A stretch of 64,000 nt of DNA from NCBI GenBank assembly GCA_016708825.1, contig JADJEZ010000014.1, positions 1 through 64,000 of the forward strand. The letters run 5' to 3'. Position numbers and translations under genes: made by a program. Source of the DNA: Betaproteobacteria bacterium (GTDB lineage Bacteria > Pseudomonadota > Gammaproteobacteria > Burkholderiales > Usitatibacteraceae). Position 1 is the stretch's first letter; every line of letters begins with the position of its first letter. The notes beneath the pieces are model-generated. The model saw only the letters and a list, made by a program, of their open reading frames with translations. It searched no databases and was not told the DNA's origin. This document shows positions 57,680 to 64,000 of the stretch, in pieces.

Positions 57680-58578
57680 GAAAGAAGAGAAGCGGCCACG
57701 AGGGGATCCTCGAGGCGCTTCACGAACCACTTGAGCGCCTTGCCCGCCGTGGCGGGCCGCCACGCCGCCACGATCTCGCCCGAGGGGCGGCCGGCCTCGG
57801 CTTCGAGGATCGCGAGCCGTCCGGCCCAGGCCTCGCGCTCGGCGATCCAGCGCGGCAGCCAGCCCACGCCGAGGCCGGCCCCGTGGGCGGCCACCTTGGC
57901 CTCGAGCGTGGCGACGGTAAGCACGTCCTGCCCGGAGATCAGGCCCACGGTGCGTGGCGGAAGGAGCCGCGAGCTGGCGGCGACGCTGACGGCGCGGTGC
58001 CGGAGAAGCATGGCCTCGGTGACCGGGGGCGGCGCCTTCGCGAGCGGGTGGAAGGGGGCCGCCACCAGCACCATCTCGAGGCGACCGATGGGCATCGCGG
58101 CGTAGGCTCCTCCCGCGGGAGCGTCGCCCGAGGCGCCGATGGCCAAGTCGGCACGGCCCGAGGCCAGCGCGTCCCAGGTTCCGCCCAGCACCTCGTGCAG
58201 GAAGCGCAGCCGCGTGCCGCTTCCCGCCTCGTAGAACTCCGAAACGAGTCCCAGGAGCTTGTCGGCGCCGATGATCGCGCTCACCGCGATCCGCAGCTCG
58301 GACTCCCAGCCCTTCGCCACCTGCCGCACCCGGCACTCGAGGTCGGCCGCGGCCCGCAGGAGGTGGCGGCCTTCCTTCAGGAGTTCGCGGCCCGCCTCGG
58401 TCAGCTTGGCGCGGTGCCCCGTCCGGTCGAACAGCAGGACGTCGAGCGCTTCCTCCATCTGCTGCACGGAGTAAGTGATTGCTGACGGAACCCGGTGCAG
58501 CTCGTCGGCGGCGGCCGCGAAGGAGCCGCGACGGTCGATCGCGTCCAGTACTTCGAGGGCCTCCAGGGTCAATTTCAT
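57676..58578 (-). CDS. LysR family transcriptional regulator
   Basis: A 300-residue LysR-type regulator. The winged helix-turn-helix is at residues 3-62 (LTLEALEVLDAIDRRGSFAA, then HRVPSAITYSVQQMEEALDV), followed by a periplasmic-binding-like effector domain (about 88-295). The ATG at 58578 is chosen because the conserved MKLTLEALEVL start follows it. It is divergent from the pirin-DoxX-pirin-FMN reductase operon, with a clear inverted repeat between them, and LysR regulators next to pirin genes often activate them in response to electrophiles or quinones. Confidence 0.92.
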   Translation of the reverse strand: MKLTLEALEVLDAIDRRGSFAAAADELHRVPSAITYSVQQMEEALDVLLFDRTGHRAKLTEAGRELLKEGRHLLRAAADLECRVRQVAKGWESELRIAVSAIIGADKLLGLVSEFYEAGSGTRLRFLHEVLGGTWDALASGRADLAIGASGDAPAGGAYAAMPIGRLEMVLVAAPFHPLAKAPPPVTEAMLLRHRAVSVAASSRLLPPRTVGLISGQDVLTVATLEAKVAAHGAGLGVGWLPRWIAEREAWAGRLAILEAEAGRPSGEIVAAWRPATAGKALKWFVKRLEDPLVAASLLS

Positions 58579-58590
58579 GTTCAAAAAATA

Positions 58591-58615
58591 CGAATAATAT
58601 CGTGAGAATTATTCG
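58591..58615. promoter_or_regulatory. LysR-type operator upstream of pirin
   Basis: CGAATAAT (58591-58598) and ATTATTCG (58608-58615) are perfect inverted repeats with a nine-base spacer in an AT-rich stretch between lysR and pirin. The arrangement fits a T-N11-A type LysR box. Confidence 0.65.
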
Positions 58616-58684
58616 CTTTCTTGCAGAAAACATCAACCCTATCATTCACATAACTGTTCGATCCTGATGGCTGAAAGGAACCCC

Positions 58685-59383
58685 ATGATGACGTTACGCC
58701 GCAGTGAAGACCGGGGACTGGCCGACCACGGCTGGCTCAAGTCCTTCCATTCCTTCTCTTTTGCCGATTACCACGATCCCGCCCACATGGGTTTCGGGGC
58801 GCTGCGGGTGATCAACGAGGACCGCGTCCAGCCGGGCATGGGCTTCGGCACCCACGGGCACCGGGACATGGAGATCGTGAGCTACGTCCTCGAGGGCGAG
58901 CTCGAGCACAAGGACAGCCTGGGCAACGGCTCCGTCATCCGCCCGGGCGACGTGCAGCGCATGAGCGCCGGCACGGGCGTGCGCCACAGCGAGTTCAACC
59001 ATGCGGCCAACGAAACCACGCATTTCCTGCAGATCTGGATCGAGCCCGCCCAGCGCGGCATCGACCCCGGCTACGAGGAAAAGCACTTCGGCGCCGAGGC
59101 CAAGCGCGGGCGGCTGCGCCTCATCGCCTCGCCGGACGGCCGCGACGGCTCCGTGACCCTGCACCAGGACGCGCTCGTCTTCGCATCCCTCTTCGACGGG
59201 GCGGAAACCGCCGTCCACGCCCTCGCGACCGGCCGCCGAGCCTATGTGCACGTCGCGCGCGGCGAAATCACCGTCAACGGCCAGGCGCTTCGCGCCGGCG
59301 ACGCCCTCAAGGCGAGCGGCGAGCGCGAGATCCGGCTTTCCGAAGGCAAGGGCGCGGAAGTGCTGCTCTTCGACCTCGCCTGA
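58685..59383 (+). CDS. Pirin family protein (YhhW-like)
   Basis: A 232-residue pirin of the YhhW quercetinase type. An AAGGAA ribosome site favours the ATG at 58685 over one at 58667. Key segments: WLKSFHSFSFADYHDPAHMG, GFGTHGHRDMEIVSYVLEGE with the metal-binding histidines and glutamate, and RMSAGTGVRHSEFNHAAN. It probably needs Fe or another divalent metal. The reaction in vivo is unknown; E. coli YhhW cleaves quercetin. It is the first gene of a plus-strand operon with DoxX, a second pirin and an FMN reductase, under the divergent LysR regulator. Confidence 0.92.
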   Translation: MMTLRRSEDRGLADHGWLKSFHSFSFADYHDPAHMGFGALRVINEDRVQPGMGFGTHGHRDMEIVSYVLEGELEHKDSLGNGSVIRPGDVQRMSAGTGVRHSEFNHAANETTHFLQIWIEPAQRGIDPGYEEKHFGAEAKRGRLRLIASPDGRDGSVTLHQDALVFASLFDGAETAVHALATGRRAYVHVARGEITVNGQALRAGDALKASGEREIRLSEGKGAEVLLFDLA

Positions 59384-59431
59384 ATTTCCCCGACCCTCCC
59401 TGACGCACCCACCCTCACACAAGGAACCACC

Positions 59432-59836
59432 ATGAACCCCACCCTCCAGAACGCCGCGGCCGCCACCGGCCGTGTCCTCCTCGGCCTGCTCTTCGCGGTG
59501 TCCGGTTTCGGCAAGATCACCGGCTTCGCGGGCACCGCCGGCTACATGGCCTCCAAGGGCATGCCCATGGCCGAGGTGCTGCTGGTCGGCGCCATCGCCG
59601 TGGAACTGGTCGGGGGCCTCATGCTCATCGCGGGCTTCAAGGCGCGCTGGGCGGCGCTCGCCATCGCCGCCTTCCTCGTGCCGACGACGCTCATCTTCCA
59701 CAACCCGCTGGGGCCGGAAGGCGCGGCGCAGATGACGCAGTTCCTGAAGAACCTCTCTATCCTGGGCGGCATGCTCGTCGTCGCGGCCTTCGGCCCCGGC
59801 GCCTGGAGCGTGGATCGCCGCCGGGAGTCGCCGTGA
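59432..59836 (+). CDS. DoxX family membrane protein
   Basis: A 134-residue inner membrane protein with four helices (about residues 10-30, 48-70, 75-95, 105-125). The N-terminal GRVLLGLLFAVSGFGKITGF is the DoxX signature, and FHNPLG lies in the third helix loop. DoxX/YphA-type proteins are linked to thiosulfate:quinone oxidoreductase subunits or to redox stress. Next to pirins and an FMN reductase a role in quinone or electrophile defence is likely, as inference. Its stop overlaps the second pirin start by four bases. Confidence 0.88.
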   Translation: MNPTLQNAAAATGRVLLGLLFAVSGFGKITGFAGTAGYMASKGMPMAEVLLVGAIAVELVGGLMLIAGFKARWAALAIAAFLVPTTLIFHNPLGPEGAAQMTQFLKNLSILGGMLVVAAFGPGAWSVDRRRESP

Positions 59837-60744
59837 CCGTCACTGCATCCCGCCCCGTTGAGCGCGTGATCGCCTCGAAGCCGGCTTCCGCCGGCACGCT
59901 CTCGGTGCGCCGCGCGCTACCCGAGGCCGGTCGTCGCTCCGTGGGGCCCTGGGTCTTCCTCGATCACTTCGGGCCGGCACGGATTGCCGCGGGCGACGAA
60001 GGCGTGGGGCCGCACCCGCACGCGGGCATCGAGACCGTCACCTACCTGCTCTCGGGGCGCAACGAGCACCGCGATTCGGCGGGGCACGAAGGCATCGTCA
60101 CGGCGGGCGGCGCGCAGTGGATGACGGCCGGCCGCGGCATCGTGCACGCCGAAAGGCCGCTCGCGGACGACACCGGCGAAGTGACGCAGCACGGCCTGCA
60201 GCTCTGGACCTCGCTGCCACGGGCCCTGAAGATGATGCCGCCGCGCTACCGCGCGATCGACGCCGCGTCGATTCCCGTGGTGGAGCTTGCGGGCGCAACG
60301 GTGCGCGTGATCGCGGGCGAGGTCGCCGGCGCGAAAGGCCCGGCGGATACGCTCATGCCGCTCTTCCTGGCCCATGTGTCCGTGGCGCCCGGCGCTTCGG
60401 TCTCGCTCGAGGTTGCGGCCTGCCACGAAGCGGCGGCCTACGTGATCGCGGGCGAGGGCGGCTTCGGTCCCGAGGCGGGCACCCGCGCGGCCACCGGAGA
60501 GCTGGTCGTCTACGCGGATGCGGGCGACGCGATCGCCGCGAGAACTGCCGGTGAAGAGCCCCTGGAACTGCTGATCCTCGGCGGCGCTCCTGCGGAGGGC
60601 CCGCTCGTTTTCCACGGCCCCTTCGTCATGAACAGCATGGAGCAGGCGCGGGCCGCCGATGTCGCCTTCCGGTCGGGACGCATGGGCACGCTCGCACCGG
60701 CCCCGGAACCCGTGGGTGCAATTGCGAAAGGAGCAGTGCAATGA
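59833..60744 (+). CDS. Pirin family protein
   Basis: A 303-residue two-cupin pirin starting at a GTG (59833) that overlaps the DoxX stop. The N-terminal cupin has GVGPHPHAGIETVTYLLSGR and QWMTAGRGIVHAERPL with the metal ligands; the C-terminal cupin carries the FVMNSMEQARAADVAFRSGR end that is a hallmark of the longer pirins. It is distinct in sequence from the pirin two genes upstream and from the one at the left window edge. Probably a redox enzyme or a metal-dependent regulator in the same operon. Confidence 0.92.
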   Translation: MTVTASRPVERVIASKPASAGTLSVRRALPEAGRRSVGPWVFLDHFGPARIAAGDEGVGPHPHAGIETVTYLLSGRNEHRDSAGHEGIVTAGGAQWMTAGRGIVHAERPLADDTGEVTQHGLQLWTSLPRALKMMPPRYRAIDAASIPVVELAGATVRVIAGEVAGAKGPADTLMPLFLAHVSVAPGASVSLEVAACHEAAAYVIAGEGGFGPEAGTRAATGELVVYADAGDAIAARTAGEEPLELLILGGAPAEGPLVFHGPFVMNSMEQARAADVAFRSGRMGTLAPAPEPVGAIAKGAVQ

Positions 60745-61331
60745 CGCGCGTTCTCGTCTTCGCCGGCAGCGCCCGGCGCGATTCCCTGAACAAGAAGCTC
60801 GCACGCGCCGCCGCGCAATCCGCTCGGGAGGCGGGCGCCGAGGCGAGTTTTGTCGACCTGGACGACTACCCCATCCCGCTCTACCACGGGGACCTGGAGG
60901 CGGCTTCGGGCATGCCGGAGAACGCGCGGAAGCTGCGCGACCTGTTCATCGCCCACGATGCGCTCCTCATCGCCTCGCCGGAGAACAACGCCTCGATGAC
61001 GGCGCTCCTGAAGAACACCATCGACTGGCTGTCGCGCGACCTGGGCGACGGCAAGGGCGACGCCTCGGGCCTCGCGCCGTGGCGCGGAAAGGTGGCGGGC
61101 CTCATGGCTGCCTCGCCCGGCGGGTTCGGCGGCGTCCGCGCGCTGCCGCACCTTCGACAGGTGCTTTCGACGCTGGGTGTGACGGTCCTGGGAGCCCAGG
61201 TGGCGGTGCCCAGGGCCCACGAGGCCTTCGCCGCCGACGGGTCGCTCGCCGACGAGCGCGTGGCCAGATCGGTGCGCGCGCTCGCCGAATCCGTCACGCA
61301 GGCGGCCGGCAGGCTCAAGGATCCGGATTGA
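60741..61331 (+). CDS. NADPH-dependent FMN reductase
   Basis: A 196-residue flavodoxin-fold reductase. The FMN loop is VLVFAGSARRDSLNKKLARA, and SPENNASMTALLKNTIDWLS carries the family motif for the isoalloxazine contact. It reduces quinones, azo dyes or flavins using NAD(P)H. The ATG overlaps the pirin stop by four bases (ATGA), the last link in the pirin-DoxX-pirin-reductase operon. The grouping points to detoxification of quinone-like compounds. Confidence 0.9.
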   Translation: MTRVLVFAGSARRDSLNKKLARAAAQSAREAGAEASFVDLDDYPIPLYHGDLEAASGMPENARKLRDLFIAHDALLIASPENNASMTALLKNTIDWLSRDLGDGKGDASGLAPWRGKVAGLMAASPGGFGGVRALPHLRQVLSTLGVTVLGAQVAVPRAHEAFAADGSLADERVARSVRALAESVTQAAGRLKDPD

Positions 61332-61475
61332 ACGGCGCAGGTCGCGCCCCATGTAGGAGTGGTCGCGGGCGGCTTCCGTATTGCGCCCGCCAATGGCGCG
61401 GATTGGGATTTCCGATTGGCGCGCGTGGCGCAATCGTCGGAAAATGTCGTTCAGTGCCCTACCAAGGAGGCAAAC

Positions 61476-61970
61476 GTGGCAAAGAAGAATGCAGGCGCGG
61501 GATTCATCGACATAGGCATTCCGGAGCGCGATCGCGAGAAGATCGCCGACGGGCTTTCGCGGCTGCTCGCGGACACCTACACGCTCTATCTCAAGACCCA
61601 CAACTTCCACTGGAACGTGACGGGCCCGATGTTCCAGACGCTGCACCTGATGTTCGAGACCCAGTACAACGAGCTCGCGCTCGCCGTGGACCCGATCGCC
61701 GAGCGCATCCGCGCGCTGGGCTACCCCGCGCCGGGCACCTACAAGGCCTACGCGAAGCTCTCCTCGATCCCGGAATCGGAAGGCGTCCCCGAGGCGCGCG
61801 ACATGATCGCGCTGTTGGTCGAGGGCCAGGAGGCGGTGGTGAGAACCGCGCGCAAGGTGTTCCCGCTGGTGGAGAAGGCCGCCGACGAGTCGAGCGCCGA
61901 CCTCCTCACGCAACGCATGCAGATCCACGAGAAGACCGCCTGGATGCTGCGGTCGCTGCTGGAGGAATAA
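61476..61970 (+). CDS. dps: Dps-type DNA-binding ferritin
   Basis: A 164-residue Dps protein. The GTG at 61476 has an AAGGAGG ribosome site; the long frame upstream is not used. The ferroxidase residues at the dimer interface are visible: LKTHNFHWNVTGPMF with both His, then LALAVDPIAERIRALGYPAP with Asp and Glu. Dps forms a 12-mer shell that oxidises and stores iron with peroxide and can bind DNA; the N-terminus has lysines suited to that. A 144-base gap before it probably holds its own promoter. The thioredoxin gene begins at the next base after its stop. Confidence 0.92.
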   Translation: MAKKNAGAGFIDIGIPERDREKIADGLSRLLADTYTLYLKTHNFHWNVTGPMFQTLHLMFETQYNELALAVDPIAERIRALGYPAPGTYKAYAKLSSIPESEGVPEARDMIALLVEGQEAVVRTARKVFPLVEKAADESSADLLTQRMQIHEKTAWMLRSLLEE

Positions 61971-62351
61971 ATGGCCGTCGTCGAACTCACGAAGGAGAAT
62001 TTCGAGCAGGTGGTGACCTCGAGCCCCACCGTCATCGTCGACTACTGGGCGCCGTGGTGCGGGCCGTGCCGCGGTTTCGCGCCGGTCTTCGAGAAGGTCT
62101 CGGAGATGCACCCGGACGTCGTGTTCGCCAAGGTGGACACCGATGCCGAGCAGGAGATCGCGGCGCATTTCCAGATCCGCTCGATCCCGACGCTCATGGT
62201 CTTCCGCGAGCAGATCATCGTCTTCTCGCAGCCGGGCGCGCTGCCGCAGGGCGCCTTCGAGCAGGTCGTGGAGAAATCCAAGGCGCTCGACATGGAGATG
62301 GTGCGCAAGCAGATGGCGGAGCAGGAAGGCGCGGCGGCAGCCGCGAAGTAG
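61971..62351 (+). CDS. Thioredoxin-family protein
   Basis: A 126-residue thioredoxin. The redox site WCGPCR is preceded by VIVDYWAP, and the cis-proline is in IRSIPTLMVF. The C-terminal 20 residues (VRKQMAEQEGAAAAAK) extend beyond the usual 105-110 and are Glu/Ala rich. It begins right after the Dps stop, so the two are co-transcribed, and reduction of disulfides in peroxide stress is a plausible task. No signal peptide, so cytoplasmic. Confidence 0.92.
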   Translation: MAVVELTKENFEQVVTSSPTVIVDYWAPWCGPCRGFAPVFEKVSEMHPDVVFAKVDTDAEQEIAAHFQIRSIPTLMVFREQIIVFSQPGALPQGAFEQVVEKSKALDMEMVRKQMAEQEGAAAAAK

Positions 62352-62409
62352 CCTTGCCGCCTTTCGGAGCCGGGCGGCCGCGGCCGCCTGCGCGCCCCCG
62401 CGCGACCCC

Positions 62410-63135
62410 GTGAAGTTCCCCGCGCCGCTGGTCGAGGGGAGGCTCGTTCGCCGCTACAAGCGCTTTCTCGCCGACGTGGAGCTGCGCTCCGGCGGCACGG
62501 TCACGGCGGCGTGCCCCAACACCGGCTCGATGCTCGGTTGCTGCGAGCCCGGCAGCCCGGTGTGGCTCTCGGAGAGCGACTCGCCCACGCGCAAGTATCG
62601 GCACACCTGGGAGATGGTGGCGGTGAAGCCCGCGGCCTCAGGCCGCGCGGTGATGGTCGGCATCAACACGGGGCTGCCGAACCGCCTCGTGGCGGAGGCC
62701 ATCGAGGCGGGCGTCGTGGAGGAACTCACCGGGTACGCGTCGATCCGCCGCGAGGTCGCGTTCGGCGAGGAAAGGAGCCGCGTGGACCTGCTGCTCGAGT
62801 CCCCGGGACGACCGGCCTGCTACGTCGAGGTGAAGAACGTGACCGCGGCGGTGACGGCGGGCGTGGCGATCTTTCCCGATGCGGTGAGCGAGCGCGGCGC
62901 GAAGCACCTGCGCGAACTCGCGCGGCTCAAGGGGCGGGGACTGCGGGCGGTGCAGCTCTACTGCGTCCAGCGCGGCGACGTGGACGAGGTGCGCCCCGCA
63001 GACGCGATCGACCCTGTCTACGGGCGCACGCTGCGCGAGGCGATGGGCGCAGGGGTCGAGGTGCTTGCCTACCGGGCGAAGGTGACGACGACTTCGATCG
63101 TGCTTGACCGGCGGATCGCAGTCGACTGCATCTGA
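62410..63135 (+). CDS. sfsA: SfsA, DNA/RNA nuclease-like sugar fermentation stimulation protein
   Basis: A 241-residue SfsA. From a GTG at 62410 it reads FPAPLVEGRLVRRYKRFLAD (OB-type N-terminal domain), then AACPNTGSMLGCCEPGSPVW, and the nuclease-like domain with RVDLLLE and CYVEVKNVTA, the Asp and Glu-x-Lys of the PD-(D/E)XK fold. SfsA is named for effects on maltose use in E. coli, and later work points to nuclease activity; the cell role is not settled. It follows thioredoxin after 58 bases. Confidence 0.92.
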   Translation: MKFPAPLVEGRLVRRYKRFLADVELRSGGTVTAACPNTGSMLGCCEPGSPVWLSESDSPTRKYRHTWEMVAVKPAASGRAVMVGINTGLPNRLVAEAIEAGVVEELTGYASIRREVAFGEERSRVDLLLESPGRPACYVEVKNVTAAVTAGVAIFPDAVSERGAKHLRELARLKGRGLRAVQLYCVQRGDVDEVRPADAIDPVYGRTLREAMGAGVEVLAYRAKVTTTSIVLDRRIAVDCI

Positions 63136-63195
63136 GTCCTCGAAGCCGCCGAGACGTCAAATATCGAAATTCGCGCCCTGACTTGACATTTGTTA

Positions 63196-63206
63196 GGGGG
63201 GGGGGG
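63196..63206. repeat. Homopolymeric tract of 11 G
   Basis: Eleven consecutive G lie upstream of the subtilase gene, 77 bases before its ATG. Such tracts vary in length by slipped-strand mispairing and can alter promoter spacing. A -35-like TTGACA occurs 14 bases upstream (63182-63187), so the tract falls in the promoter spacer region. Confidence 0.8.
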
Positions 63207-63283
63207 TGACACTTCCAAACGGGACTTGCGCTGAATGCTTTCCCGCGTCGAACTGACGAACAACAATCCAAGAGAGAGTTCAA

Positions 63284-64000
63284 ATGCTTTGCGCATGGAA
63301 GCTCGTGGTTGTAGCTACCCTCGTCCTTGGCACGCCATCACTAGTGTCGGCGAGGCTGTCCGGAAGCGACGAGGCCCAGCAGTTCACGCAGTTGCTCCTA
63401 CTATACGAATACGGCGCCATCGAGGACCCGGCTGTGGCAGAGAGCATCGTCGACGTGGTCGCGAAGGTCGACAGGACACCGGCCGAGACGCGGCTCTTCG
63501 AGCGCCTCCAGCGCCCAGCCAGCGCCAGCTTCCTGATACCGACCAGGCATCCTGCCAACCTTCGCGAGAGGCTCGGGGCCGACTCTCCCGCCGAATTTCT
63601 CCAGCGATACGTGGTGCTCGAATTCGGACGCGCCGAGGCGGCGAGGTTGGCGTTGGTCGCGCTCAAACTGGATCGCAACGTGAAGTCCGTTTCGCCGAAT
63701 GGGGCTGGCGAGTTTTCCGTGTCGCCATCGGATCCCCTGTTCGTGACGGCCAGTTCGCCTATGAATTACCAGTGGGGACTCCATGCGCTTGGCATGCCGT
63801 ACGCATGGGACCTCGCGCGCGGGCATGCGTATATCGGTCACGTGGACAGCGGCGTCCAGCTAGATCATCCCGACCTGAACTACCGACCGCAGTTCTCCTA
63901 CTCGTTTGACGGTGGTTCACCTGGGGAGATCACGATTCCGGCCACGTTCCCAAGGGGGCACGGAACGCACACTGCCGGAATCATCGCCGCGTCCACGTCG
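63284..64000 (+). CDS. S8 family subtilisin-like serine peptidase (3' end beyond window)
   Basis: At least 239 residues, continuing past the window edge. The ATG at 63284 starts a signal peptide (MLCAWKLVVVATLVLGTPSL, then VSA). A long N-terminal region (about 25-165) without clear homology may be a propeptide. The catalytic domain begins with YQWGLHALGMPYAWDLARGH and contains GHVDSGVQLDHPDL with the catalytic Asp and RGHGTHTAGIIAAS with the catalytic His. The Ser region lies outside. Secreted or surface protease. Confidence 0.88.
   Translation, partial: MLCAWKLVVVATLVLGTPSLVSARLSGSDEAQQFTQLLLLYEYGAIEDPAVAESIVDVVAKVDRTPAETRLFERLQRPASASFLIPTRHPANLRERLGADSPAEFLQRYVVLEFGRAEAARLALVALKLDRNVKSVSPNGAGEFSVSPSDPLFVTASSPMNYQWGLHALGMPYAWDLARGHAYIGHVDSGVQLDHPDLNYRPQFSYSFDGGSPGEITIPATFPRGHGTHTAGIIAASTS

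Noticed and set aside
52319..58105. A 1928-codon open frame on the plus strand across the RND genes.
   Set aside because: It is antisense to convincing RND pump, adaptor, GluQRS and LysR genes and reads as Arg/Gly/Ala/His-rich nonsense, as expected from high-GC third positions.

Overview
The window is high-GC DNA from a free-living proteobacterium, most likely a betaproteobacterium of the Burkholderiales type. The evidence is a BPH-type proteasome homologue, a Bug-family solute-binding protein, two tripartite tricarboxylate transporter (TTT) loci, a DUF6644/DUF6152-type pair, and an Xsc of the Cupriavidus type. No rRNA, tRNA or CRISPR array was seen. Both window edges cut genes: a pirin at the left and a subtilase at the right.

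Layout. 1-6.4 kb: pirin, a frameshifted lipoprotein, two small envelope genes, hslR, the BPH peptidase, an EamA exporter, and a Ser/Thr kinase next to a c-heme-type HAMP sensor. 6.5-9.9 kb: acyl-CoA synthetase, amino-acid-type ABC binding protein, CBS-BON protein. 9.9-19.1 kb: a tight minus-strand operon (TRAP transporter, histidinol-dehydrogenase-like HpsN, SDR, zinc alcohol dehydrogenase, GMC oxidoreductase) divergent from a LacI-family regulator with a good operator between them. 19.1-24.6 kb: S9 peptidase, GST, TonB-dependent receptor with a strong terminator. 24.6-32.7 kb: a lower-GC accessory island holding hipBA with three evenly spaced operators, a HEPN-like gene, an E2-like/SEC-C protein, an XRE-ImmA/IrrE gene with a PIN protein, and two larger PIN-like genes. 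Many island genes carry frameshifts. 32.7-44.2 kb: organosulfonate genes: xsc, IclR regulator, TauE/SafE exporter, second IclR regulator, TTT transporter, SauS, SauT, AckA. 44.3-52.2 kb: protoporphyrinogen oxidase, fluoroacetate-dehalogenase-like hydrolase, tartrate dehydrogenase, TctBA, L-2-haloacid dehalogenase, gamma-glutamyltransferase. 52.3-64 kb: RND efflux pair, GluQRS, LysR/pirin/DoxX/pirin/FMN-reductase cluster, Dps, thioredoxin, SfsA, subtilase.

How it fits together. The main theme is C2/C3 sulfonate catabolism. The HpsN operon looks like import and oxidation of 2,3-dihydroxypropane-1-sulfonate. SauT and SauS would turn sulfoacetate into sulfoacetaldehyde. Xsc would split sulfoacetaldehyde into acetyl phosphate and sulfite. 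TauE/SafE could export the sulfite, and AckA could recover ATP from acetyl phosphate. Here the sulfoacetate genes sit beside a TTT uptake system instead of the MFS carrier SauU. An 8 kb toxin-antitoxin/defence-like island lies between the two halves, and a diverged copy of the xsc 3' end marks its far edge.

Caution: about a dozen single-base frameshifts and one internal deletion interrupt otherwise well-conserved genes. Some may be assembly indels. The clustering of lesions inside the island suggests that real decay contributes there.
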